Assembly (NCBI RefSeq): GCF_022201045.2
Contig: NC_068560.1
Location: forward strand, 26,615,501-26,679,500
Source of the DNA: Citrus sinensis
Lineage: Eukaryota > Streptophyta > Magnoliopsida > Sapindales > Rutaceae
Direction of reading: 5' to 3'
Length of the DNA: 64,000 bases
Positions within the stretch are counted from its first letter, which is position 1; the number at the start of each line of letters is the position of its first letter. Both the position numbers and the translations under genes were made by a program. This document shows, piece by piece, positions 34,231-45,381 of the stretch. The notes below the pieces were generated by a model. That model ran no database searches and was not told the DNA's origin. It saw only the letters and a program-made list of their open reading frames with translations.

Positions 34231-35158
34231 AATATATATCAGCACCGATATTCAGCCCACAATAAGCACCACAGTAAGTCCCGAACGGTGCGTTTTATTT
34301 GTAATATAAAAGGGCACTGTTTGAACAAGCAAACACACTGCACGCGCATCTCATCTCACGCACGCATCACTCTCACTCATGCATTTCACACCAAGCAACG
34401 AGTTCAATTGCAGCCAGTTCTTTGCCATCTTCAAGCTCTGCTCTTCATCGTGGGATTGCTCTGTCTTTCAGTTTTCTCTCTTTCTCTCTTTCTCTCTCGA
34501 GCGTGGGTCTCTCTTCGGTTGTGGCTCTCTCTCTCGCCTTGGGTCTGTCTTCGGCAGTGGCTCTCTCTCTCACCGTGGGTCTCTCTCTCTCGCCTTGGGT
34601 CTGTCTTCGGCTGTGGCTCTCTCTCTCACCGCGGGTCTCTCTCATCCGGCCTCTCACTCATCTCGCTGCTCTCTCCTTCGACTTTCTCTCGTCGTGGATC
34701 TCTCTCGCGCATCTCGTTGGGTTTCTCTTTCTCTGTCTGCCCTGTAGATAGTTGTAGCCGTCGTAATCAATTAGTGGAGGTAATTGGTTTAATTAATGCC
34801 CAATTTTGGTTGTAATAATTCCAAATGTGTGAAGATTCAATTGTGAAGTCAAATTTTTATATATTAAATCAATTGCGCAATAATCTTAAGGGTATCAATT
34901 GCGCAATAATCTTTATATATTAAATCAGCATCCATTGGAAAATTAATAAGCACATTGGGTTATATATTAAATAAAAAATCACTAAATTCCAATCAAAGGC
35001 ATCTCGTATGCTGCAAATTCTGCTGGTATATATTAAATTTGTGTTCACAATTTGCATCACTAGTTAGTTTAGTTGTGTGAGGTTGTGCTGAATTATTTGT
35101 ATTTTGTTACTTTCATTTTGTCAATGTGAATTATTTCAATTTTGTAGAAATAAATAAT

Positions 35159-36277
35159 ATGGAAAAAGACATCGAAGTTGAAGAGTTGGAGAAATTTGAG
35201 GAGAACGATGAGCCAATAATTGGGATGTCATTTGATAGTGATGTTGATTTGTTTATTTACTTCAAAGAGTACGGTAAAAGAAAAGGGTTTCCGATTTTGA
35301 GGAGAACTAGTAGAAAGGATAGTGGTGGGATTCTTAGAAATGTGACTTTTGCTTGTGGGAGAAGTGGTGAAACAAGAAGCAAATCTGTGAATATTTTAAA
35401 ACCCCAACCTAATGCAAAAACAGGCTGCAATGCTAGATTGGGAGCTGGTTTAGGGGATGATGGAAAGTGGACAATTCGAAGCTTAAATCTTGAACACAAC
35501 CATGTGCTGTTAACTCCAACCAAATCCAAGTATTTTCGGTGCAATCGTAGCCTCAATACATATGCAAAAAAAAGGCTTGATGTAAATGATCGAGCAGGAA
35601 TCAGATTATGTAAGAATTATCAATCACTTGTTATTGAGGCTGGTGGTCATGAAAATGTGACATTCATAGAAAGAGATTGTAGAAATCATGTTCAAAAAGA
35701 AAGAAGATTGCGGCTTGGAGATGGGGATGCTGCTGCTCTTCAAAACTATTTTATGAAAATGCAAGTAGAAGATAATAGGTTTTACTTTAGTATGCAAGTG
35801 TATGATGAGGGACGATTAAAAAATGTTTTTTGGGCCGAGCCAAGGAATAGGGAAGCGTACAAGGAGTTTGGAGACGTTGTTACATTTGACACCACGTATC
35901 TTACAAATAAGTATGATATGTCGTTCGCTCCATTTGTAGGAGTTAATCATCATGGGCATTCTATTCTGTTTGGGTGTGGATTGATTTCACACGAAGATAT
36001 TGAGACATTCACGTGGTTATTTCGAACATGGCTATCTTGCATGTCTAATTCAGCTCCTAATGGAATCATTACAGATCAAGACAGGGCAATGAAAGTTGCA
36101 ATTCAGAATGTCTTTCCCAATACTCGACATCGGTGGTGTTTATGGCATATAATGAAGAAAGTTCCAGAGAAGCTAGGGGGTTATTTGGTCATGTGCTATT
36201 GGATTGGAATTGAGGGAGATGCTGCAAATCTGTTATTCCTTAATTGTGTGCTACTGGAATGGTGGATGGATAAATGA
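35159..36277 (+). pseudogene. FAR1/MULE transposase, C-terminally truncated
   Basis: The reading (probable start ATG at 35159, about 372 residues) contains a FAR1-type N-terminal zinc-binding region (from FDSDVDLFIYFKEYGK to LNLEHNHVL, about residues 25-115) and then a MULE transposase domain with VVTFDTTYLTNKYDMSFAPF (first catalytic Asp), NGIITDQDRAMKVAI (second Asp) and HRWCLWHIMKKVPEKLGG. Known family members continue for about 200-300 residues with the last catalytic Glu and a C-terminal SWIM zinc finger; here the frame ends soon after KLGG, in unrelated sequence before the tandem repeat. It is therefore most likely inactive. A TTTTGTAG just upstream of the ATG could be a splice acceptor. 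Confidence 0.85.
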
Positions 36278-36400
36278 TATTCTGTTATTTTTTAATTCTA
36301 TGCTACTGGAATTCTGATATTCTTTAAAGTGCAGAAATTGTTTTATGTTATTCTGGAATTCTGGATGTATTCTATGCTACTGGAATTCTGTTATTCTTTA

Positions 36401-36890
36401 AAGTGCAAAAATTGTTATGCTACTGGAATTCTGGAATTATTTAAAGTGCAGAAGTGCATAAATTGTTATGCTACTGGAAAGTGCAAAAATTGTTTAAAGT
36501 GCAGAAGTGCAGAAATTCTGTTATTGTACTGGAATTCTGGAAAGTACAGAAATTGTTATGTTACTGGACTTCTGGAATTATTTAAAGTGCAGAAGTGCAT
36601 AAATTGTTATGCTACTGAAAAGTGCAAAAATTGTTTAAAGTGCAGAAGTGCAGAAATTCTGTTATTGTACTGGAATTCTGGAAAGTGCAGAAATTGTTAT
36701 GTTACTGGACTTCTGGAATTATTTAAAGTGCAGAAGTGCAGAAATTATTATGCTACTGGAAAGTGCAGAAATTGTTTAAAGTGCAGAAGTGCAGAAATTC
36801 TGTTATTGTACTGGAATTCTGGAAAGTGCAGAAATTGTTATGCTACTGGAATTTTGGAATTCTTTAAAGTGCAGAAGTGCAGGAATTATG
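36401..36890 (+). repeat. 141-bp tandem repeat, about 3.5 copies
   Basis: Units start at 36401, 36542 and 36683, with a partial one at 36824. Each unit is itself built of shorter pieces such as AAGTGCAGAAATTGTTATG and TACTGGAATTCTGG. Because 141 is a multiple of three, one plus-strand frame stays open and would encode a 47-residue Cys-rich repeat (with KCRNCYVTGLLELFKVQKC). No evidence that it is translated. Confidence 0.85.
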
Positions 36891-37104
36891 TTATTGCTTT
36901 TTATTTGGTCAAAATATTATAATTATAAATGATTATATTTGGCTTTGCAACAGAGGAAAAATTAATTGATTCAAAGAAGCAAATGACACAGGAGTTATGG
37001 ACTACCAACAAATTTTTTGCAAAAAAAGGAATATCATTTCCCCATCAATACCAAAGTTATCTTAAAAACTGGTTCAACAAGTCATTGCACTAACAATACA
37101 TTAA

Positions 37105-37503
37105 TTAATTACACAACTTAAATATAATACATATTAAAAGAGTTATCATTATTTGCGGGACGTATGTTACAAGAACACTTGGTTGTTGTCTTCGCTGAAA
37201 TTCTTGCTCAAGCAACTGAAATTTAAGAGATATGCATTCGATTTGATGGCCCAACTTGCGGACTTCTGCTAACAACATGTCAATTTTATTCTGATTTATA
37301 ATACGATCTTCCATCCCTCTAAAATCATTACATTCACTGCTCTTCCAATCATCATCCCATTCAAAAGCCCCACATCCTTTGCACTTCCAAAACCTACGAT
37401 TCGGATTTTCTTTTGTTCGTGAAGTTCGCAAGACCTTATTGTTGTTGCAGCATTTATCACAAGCTTTCAGTTGTGTTTGAATTTCGTTTGTGCTTGAAGA
37501 CAT
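37105..37503 (-). CDS. GRF-type zinc-finger protein of the MULE
   Basis: 132 residues from the ATG at 37503. Residues about 13-50 form a GRF-type zinc finger: CDKCC..., RTSRTKENPNRRFWKCKGCG and FEWDDDW, with the GRF-like NRRFWKC core. It is followed by a short coiled coil and a hydrophobic C-terminus (VTYVPQIMITLLICIIFKLC) that looks like a tail anchor. Such small GRF-finger proteins with a C-terminal membrane segment are abundant in plant genomes, often near transposons. The gene runs towards the transposase remnant from the opposite side. An upstream in-frame extension exists, but the finger-proximal ATG is more family-like. Role in transposition unknown. Confidence 0.7.
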   Translation of the reverse strand: MSSSTNEIQTQLKACDKCCNNNKVLRTSRTKENPNRRFWKCKGCGAFEWDDDWKSSECNDFRGMEDRIINQNKIDMLLAEVRKLGHQIECISLKFQLLEQEFQRRQQPSVLVTYVPQIMITLLICIIFKLCN

Positions 37504-39309
37504 AATGATTGAACAAATTCTGTTCAATATACACTTCAACCCAGATTCCTTCCAGAAAGAAAAAATGGTAGCCAATATATTAAAAACCAGCTTATTGATT
37601 TTTTTTCTCCCCCCCAAAAAAAGAAATACATCTTACTGCATTCATTCAGCTCAAATAAAATTATTTAATTTCAACTACAAAGAAAACAAAAAGAAGAAAA
37701 ATATGGTCAAATGAGAAGAAGGGGCATGGCTCTGTTCTTAGAAATGAAAGTGAATTGATGGAGTTGACTAGTTGGGGGTTAGTGTAAGTAACTTTAGACC
37801 ATCAGCACTTGCAGGATTAGTGTAAGTAATTAAAATATGATGTTATTTTTTATTATCTCTTGTAACTTAAAAATAACTACGGGATAGTAACATAATGGCT
37901 AAAGATCTTAATGTTTCAAAACCTTAGTTGCACTATTACAACTCCATAATTAACTTTTTATTTTTCCTACCTGATTTAACATATATATTTGTTTTCCAGA
38001 GAAGTATTAAAATATGGTGACTTGATAAACTCAAATATCATGGGTAGAATGTTACTCTACGGCTTTTAACTCAAGTGGGTTGAGTCATGCTGGAGGTCAA
38101 CCAAAACCCAAAATGTGGAATGAAGAATACTCAGCTCCAAACACACAGCTGACATATGCTTCAGCAGACTCTCGCACTAACTTAATGCGTGCATAGCTTT
38201 TTAACAGAAATTCACTTCAGGAATAGCTAAAGCTATAATACTTTTAACCTTGATTCAGGACATAAAACCCCAAGCTTAAACAGATTGGTTTCAACTTGCA
38301 TGACTAACTTCAACACGTGGAGAAAAAATTTCTAATATGGTAAAATTAGAGATTGGAAGTGTTTTTGTCTGTGCTTACTGTAAGTGAATTACCTAGGGGT
38401 TTTAAAGGGCTGAAAGAAATTTTTCTTTAGTTCAAAGCTTTGAGTATGCATACTTAATAATCTAGCAATTATTACTTACCAGTATATCAATACAATATTT
38501 TCATCTTTTAGTCCTATAACTTGTTGTATTTGTTAGAAATCATGTCAATACGGAAATCTAAATCAAGGGCACTGCAAAATTTCACACATCCGTCATGTAA
38601 AACAAAAGGGCCTTCCAACTAAACTAAAGCTATTTTTCCTGCAATTATGACCCAGCAAACATGAGAGGAACTAGGCAATCACATTTACAATCTTTACTAA
38701 CTGATGTGATGAATAATCGAAATAAACTAGCTTTTGGATAATGCTATCACTCTCTACTCATCTTCAAACATAAAAGAACAAATTTCAAACTTAAATCTCT
38801 CTCTATCACTATGAACAGTTGCAATTTCACCCCTTCCAAAAGAAAATCATCCTTGTCCGGTAACACACAAATAAATAATTCACAATAGTCAATGACAAGC
38901 AATACTCACGAAATTTGCCATTACCTACACAATTTGAGAGCAGCAGAGACGATAGAGAAGAGAGAAAGCAGACCCACGGTGAGAGACCAACGACGAGAGA
39001 TCCACGGCCAGAGACAAATGCCAAGCACCACCGCCGAGAAAGTTTGAGAATAGAGACGACAGGGAAGAGAGACAGCAGACCCACGGCCAGAGACCAACGC
39101 CGAGCACCCTCAGAAGGTTTGAGAACAGTGAGATTTCTGTGAGAGCAAATGGAGAAAAGTTGTGCGTCGCGTGAGATGGATTGCACGTGTGTTGGGATTG
39201 CTATGTGTATTACACGTGAGTTGGCTCATTTTATAGTATGTCCAAAACGCACCGTTTGGTGCTTATTGTGGTGCTTAACGTGGGAAGAATCTCATTTTCC
39301 AATATATAT

Positions 39310-42300
39310 ACAGTAATGATTTAGTTAAATAGAAATTAATTGTAAAATTTCTGCATGAACTGACTCGTCACAAAACAGGTCTAGCCAACCCATGTACAAT
39401 TATATTAAAAATTAGGAAAGAGTTCTTAAAATTAGTTAAATAGAATTTAATTATATTTTATTAATGAAAAGTACGTATATATTATGATCAAGTACTAAAC
39501 TATGACCTATGAATCCTACACCGTTGGATCATCGGTGCCTAGGCGCTGATTACATTGGTAAGCCGCTTGGGAGCGTAAGGTTAGACGTTAAGAGTGAAGA
39601 TACAAAATTGTTGGCGTTATCCACCGTTCATTTATGTTGATAGGGAAATCCAAGGGCCCATCGTTATCAGAAAGCACCCTGTCCTTGCTATAAGCCAAGT
39701 ACACACGAGTACGTTGATAAGGGTAGCAATTTTCTACGTATTCCTGAACGTAGGCTCAAAAAATCACAACCTTTTGATTGGTGGACCGTGAGAGAACGAA
39801 CACGCCCCAAAAAATATGTTACATGTGATTAATAGAGTGGAGATATTTGAAGATAACCTTTTCTTTTTAATCAATTTTCTACAAATTTATGAGAGATTAT
39901 TAAAAATTTTGAAAGGCAAAATTTAAATTTATAATGAATAATACAAATTCAATTTTTTTTGGGTTCTACCACTCATTTGTACAGGAATTTAATTTAAACA
40001 TTTTTATTTTGGAAGCCTACATGCCCCTTTTATTTATGAAATATATTTTTGAATGTAAGACAACCTACTGATAATTGTTTAAAAAATCTATTAAAATTTT
40101 ACATAAATTAATACTAGTTTCGTTATCTATCTCTACTTTATGATAACTTTAATTAAATTTATAATAATTTTGATAGAGATAAGATTTTCTTCAAGATATT
40201 TCAAATAAAATCTTCTCTCACTCAAAACAAAATTAAAACGCAATGCAAACAATGTAGATGAAATTAAGATAATCATAAATTTAATTCGAATATCATTTGG
40301 TCTAATAAGACGCTAAGAGTATCATAATAATTTTATAAACCCATCTAAATCAAAGTCATTTATAGACTATAATTTGTAACTCGTTCTTAAAGAGAGTGTT
40401 TATCACATATAAAGAAACAAAAATATTTCCATAATTAGAGAACACTTTGCTATCGTGCTAGGAGGTTGTTGCGAGTATTAAAGCCACTCTAAATTAGAGG
40501 TTATAATAGGAAAATTTACATCCGAGATCATCATTCCGATGCCTAGAGTAGTAAATAACCAATAATTTGGATCAATAATGGGTTCACTAGGCGCCATACA
40601 CAAAATGAACCAAAGAAGCACTTGGAAACTTATAAATAAAGGTCGTTTTCGTGAACTTCACTATCAATACGGTACCTCTGGGGGGACTTTACTATTATTG
40701 AGAAGCCCACAATGCACAGTATTTTTTGGAAGCACTTGTGTGGTGTCGACAACTAGCAACTGCTTTTGGCTTTTTTTGGGTTAACCTTTTTACTGTGCAT
40801 TCCAAGGGGTCAGATTTTTATCTCCACGCGTATTTGTAACTCATGAATAACTTGTAATGATCAATTAGTCTTAAATATGGTGGTTAAAAAAAGTTCTTTA
40901 ATATCCAAGTTAGCCTTTAATTTTGATTAACGAGGGAAGAAAGAAAAAAAGGTTTCTCTCTAATAATAAATAGTATTTTTCAAAGGTTAAAGTTCTTTTT
41001 TTCTTTAGAGATGAGCCTCTTATTTATAGATGATGGATGACGTAAATTTAAGATTTTATGTTGAATTATTGTCCTAATGACATATACCATCCATCATTAT
41101 TATATACGTGAATGTAAATTTCATTGTGCGGAAACATACATATTCGTTTTGTATATGCTTGTTTTCCTATCTTTATAACTTTGGATGTAGTTTTTTTAGA
41201 TCATAGATTTTAAAATCAGCATGAGTGTAATTCATTCTCTTATCATTTTTGATAAGTTTTTGAGAAACTTTATCTTAAGTGTTATTTTTCTTGAAATAAT
41301 TTCTTTTTATCTAAAAGAGTGGATACGTTTTGTAACGTGGTGCCTTTGAGATATGGCACCAACACCATCAAAACTTACAAAATTTTTTTTTAAAAAAAAA
41401 AAAAAAAAAAAGCAAAATTGCCAGGATATCATCCTCCCTTCACGACTCCACACTTTGACTTTGTCAAATCTAATGTGCTTGTACGGACCATCACCGATTT
41501 GGTAGTTCAATACGAGAATCTGCACCTTAAAAGTTCAGAGAAGTAGATTTTAATCTTACTATTAAAAAGCTATTGTTAAGAATTAATTATTCTCCTCTTA
41601 TTAATTGATGATAGTAATCAGAAGTTCATATTTTCTCCTATTAACAGATAGAAGTAGATAGGAAAATTAGAAACAAAAACGCCTATGGACCAAATCTCAC
41701 CACGTCCTCACATATGCTTTATTTATTAATTTGATAATTACATATCCCTCTTCTTTTGGCCTTTTTTCTATATTCTTTATTCCTTTAATCTGTCTATGGA
41801 TAGAGATGGCAAAAAAACCGGCCAATCCATTTGAGTCTGCAAAAATCCACTCGCTGTAGGTAATTTTATAAATTTTAACCTTTAAGCATGGTTGGTATTT
41901 TAAACTAAAATTTACTGTGGATTGCAACTAGTTTAGTATTAAGAAAAATCTGTCAAATATATGCACGGTATATGCCAACCCACATTCTTTATTTTTAATT
42001 ATTTATATTTTTAATTTTAATCATAAAAATTATATTAAAAAATTTAATCATAAAAATATATGATTAAGTTTTTAACTTAACCCCCCCCCCCACACACGCG
42101 CGTGTGTGTGTATTTGTTTTTTTATTTAGCTAAAGTTAGGTTTTTATTTTTTTAAATAATTGTTAAGAATAGTTGTACAAAACTAACTTATTAATGTTGT
42201 TGATAATACTTGTATAATGATTAAAAGATAGAGTAATGCATTAATATTAGTGATGATGATTTGCCTACGACAAAAATATATTTATGTTATATTAATATAT

Positions 42301-43814
42301 TATATTTTGTGTATTTGTTTTAATGTTAAAATCTTTTTTTTTATTTACATTGATAAAATTTAGAATTGATTATCATATACAGATTTTTTAGGCTATTGTC
42401 ATAAATTTATAGTTTGAATTATATAATTTAATTTTTTATGTATTATTAAAAGTATTTTTTTAATATTTGTAATTTTGAATGACAAAACCCGCAAACAATC
42501 TGTTGCGGGTTATGGGTATGTTTGGTAATTTTTAAAATTTACAACGGATTTAAAAAAAATAAAAACTCATCACAGGTTGCGAGTAAATTTAGTAATTAAA
42601 ATTTTTTACAAGTGCAAGTTTGGTAATAACAAACCCGCAACGGGTAGTGTTCGTAGCATTCCTTACCTACAGTACATGTATCAATTCTGTCCTCAACTGT
42701 CAAATGTGTGTTTTGAGTTCTTTGATGTGTTGATTTTTTTTTTTAATTTGTATGAATGTCTGACTGATGACTAAGAAGGTTGATTTACTGAAAGAGTGAT
42801 CAACTTGTCGTTCTTATAACCTTATTATTCACGTAAATTGGTGATAATTTGTATTTTTGTGCCAAACTGAAGATATGGGGATATAATGTTGTTGTTGGAA
42901 TTTATCGTCATATAATCTAAAGTCCCACTATTGAAAGTTCTTCGTCTACATCAACTCATCCAAGATTAATAATTAACATTTTGGTTTGTATATGCTTTTA
43001 GTCAATGTCGTTATTACTAATATCGTTAATTTTATTGGGCAAAAAAAAAAGCTTGATTTTTTGTAATACTTTTCATTCTTGGTAAAATTAATTAATTATC
43101 ATTTTTTATTTGGGTAAACGCTTGATCAAGTGGTTTTTATCTCTTAAGTTCAAATTATTTAATTACAAAATTTGAATGAAGTAAAATTAAAATATTATCA
43201 TTTCATTCTCCAAGTTAATTTGTTAGTCTATAGTGGCATGAAACAGACCCAGATATTTTATCATTAAATTTTTTTTTTCCAGCAAAATGAAATATCATTT
43301 AATTTTATCATAATATTATTACGAATGCATGAATATAACACAAGATTTGTGGAAACTCAAATAAGAAGATCCAACTCTTGAACAACTATCAAATGAAATT
43401 GTGACAATATTATACCATCCACACAGCAGTAATGGCAAATGAAACGAGTGAACATCGATTAACATTTATTAATTGGTAAGTGTTGTCACCAACCCTTCGC
43501 CATTTGTCGCACTGAATTTATTTTAATTTGGGAGTTTGCTGTTTCGATACATTATTAGATTAACTGTAGAATGATCATTTGCAGAAAAAAACAGTGATGG
43601 TTAATCATTGTGAAGTTGACAATTGAAAGAAGTTTTTCTGCTGGTAAAAAATTTTTGCAGAGAAAATGAACCCGCATAATTGAATTTGTCTGCAATCATT
43701 AGTCATCAACAAGGGCGAAGGACTTCATGCATTGATACCAGAAAACGTGTGGGGTACTTGTTCTCAATGCCAATTATATATGTTTTACCCGTCTCACTGT
43801 CTTATGCCTTGAAA
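39310..43814. other. Long AT-rich spacer
   Basis: No gene supported. The stretch about 39490-39830 is GC-richer and looks unlike its surroundings but has no coding or repeat signature I can name. A small imperfect inverted repeat (AATGCACAGTA ... TACTGTGCATT, about 40708-40805) may be a short MITE. The rest is AT-rich with A/T tracts. Confidence 0.45.
42081..42110. repeat. C-tract and CA/CG/TG microsatellite
   Basis: A run of C followed by alternating CACACACGCGCGTGTGTGTG. Confidence 0.85.
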
Positions 43815-43823
43815 AAATAGATT

Positions 43824-45372
43824 GGGTTATTTTTAACCAGTACCCAAATATTTCAACATTTTTTTTATCGTACACCCACTTGTTTTGACAACTATCACCA
43901 CACACCCAAAATGTTAAAATTTTATGTTAGGTAGCGTTTGTTTTTTTATCTGAAATCTGAATAAACTTGAATTAATCTGAATTTTGAATAGATCTGAATG
44001 TCTGAATCTGAATAATATGTTTATTTTTTTATCCGAATATCGAAAAATAAGTATTAAGTTGTTTGTTTTTTTAAACTTAAAAAGCTGAAAATATGTACAT
44101 TTACATTTGTATCCTTATTAAATTTAAATGTTAAATAAATAATAAATTAAATACCATAATATTTTAACATTTATAAGTAAAACTATATTCAATACCATAA
44201 ATTTTAAATTTTATCGTATATAATATAAGAAAGAAAAAATAGGAAAATTTTTATGTGGTGCAAATATCTATGGGTGAGTTTTGGAATAGACATGAAAAAT
44301 AAATTATAAAGCAGGGATATTTTTGAGATTAGCAAGTAATTGACTTAATTCAGATTTCTCCATTAAGTAAAAAGTTAAAAAAATTGACTTATTTTATTAA
44401 GTCAAAATTATCTAAAAAGTCTCATTAAGTTATAAAAACAAACACCTCTAATTAACTTAAATAATTAAGTTAAGTCACTTTAAATCATTAAGTTAAAAAA
44501 TAAACTCCACAAGTTTAACGATCAAAAGGGTAAAACAGGAAATGCAAGTATGTAAGAACTAAAATAATAAAAATTATATTCATTTCCTTCTCCGTTTTCC
44601 TTTCCTTTTTTTAATTTTCTTCTCCATTTCAAACATAAAACAAAAACAATGCAAGGGTAATTTGATGTTGCCGAAATCCGATGACCGGCAACAAGGGTTG
44701 TTCGCCTTTGTTCTCCTCTGCCATCTTAAGTTTCACAAGCTGCAGCGTGGTCGGGGCAAGTGCAAGCAATTTGGCGGCGAAAATAAGTGGCGCACAAGAG
44801 TCGTGAGATGCTGGTAGCGGCAAGACGGCGGCGATGCTGCTGGTGGTGTCACGATGGTGGGGATGGCGGTTGCAAAAATCATAGCCCTTGATGGTGTCCC
44901 GATTGTAGAGATGGTGGTTGGTGGCTGCAATGCAAAAATAATAAAACCTAAAATTTTAGGGCATCTTTATTTGTTTTGTGGTTATTTATTTGGTATAATA
45001 AGTATATTGAAGTATAATCTCTACTATAAATTTGCTTTGTCCTCACTTGAAAATAAAATTTATATGGAGATATTGAATTAAATAAAATTATAAGCAAAAA
45101 TTGTTTATTTGTTTATTGTTTAGTTTTATTATATTATACTCTTAGATTTATATTTTTATTGTAAATTTTGTAAATTAGAATGGGTAATTTTGTATATGCA
45201 CAACCAAATCAATTCAATTTAGATGTATTTTAGTCTTTTCAATATATAATAGCTTATGCCGTTTTACTTAACGGCAAAAAGTAACAGAATGGGTGTGCAC
45301 TAATAATTATCAAAACAATTGAGTGCACGGTAAAATATGTTGAAACATTTAGGTACTCGTTAAAAATAACCC
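43824..45372. mobile_element. Mutator-type TIR element (1.55 kb, 9-bp TSD)
   Basis: Ends are GGGTTATTTTTAACCAGTAC (left) and its near complement (right). The inverted similarity extends about 85 bp and includes TTTCAACATWTTTT, CAATTGTTTTGATAAT-type and GTGCACACCC-type blocks. AAATAGATT flanks both sides (43815-43823 and 45373-45381). The interior has another repeat-like part (about 43931-44450, ends GCGTTTGTTTTTT and AAAAACAAACACCT, hAT-like, no clear TSD) and a GC-rich stretch at 44650-44935 that may be captured genic DNA. Confidence 0.8.
44650..44935. other. GC-rich segment in a MULE-like element, possible captured DNA
   Basis: A sharp rise in GC compared with the AT-rich flanks. It includes runs such as GGCGGCGATGCTGCTGG and GGTGTCACGATGGTGGGG. 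Open readings on both strands are short and proline- or glycine-rich, and no domain was recognised. Confidence 0.35.
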
Positions 45373-45381
45373 AAATAGATT

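Larger units (their letters stand above)
34240..39300. mobile_element. Mutator-like element with FAR1-type and GRF ORFs (5.06 kb)
   Basis: Both ends share inverted sequence over about 450-500 bp. It includes AAGCACCACARTAAG, AACGGTGCGTTTT, ATCTCACGC and CT-rich blocks with GTGGGTCTCTCT or GTGGATCTCTC. The flanks carry AATATATAT on both sides (34231-34239 and 39301-39309), a 9-bp duplication but of low complexity. Interior, left to right: truncated FAR1-type transposase (+), 141-bp tandem repeat, a GRF zinc-finger ORF (-), and AT-rich DNA. The outermost 25 bp of the arms differ (CAGCACCGAT versus GGAAAATGAG), so the element is old or one end is altered. With a truncated transposase it should not be autonomous. 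Confidence 0.8.

Noticed and set aside
34192-34815. Several overlapping plus-strand readings rich in Ser/Leu
   Set aside because: They come from a CT-rich microsatellite in the left arm of the MULE, and the right arm gives the mirror image near 38830-39190.
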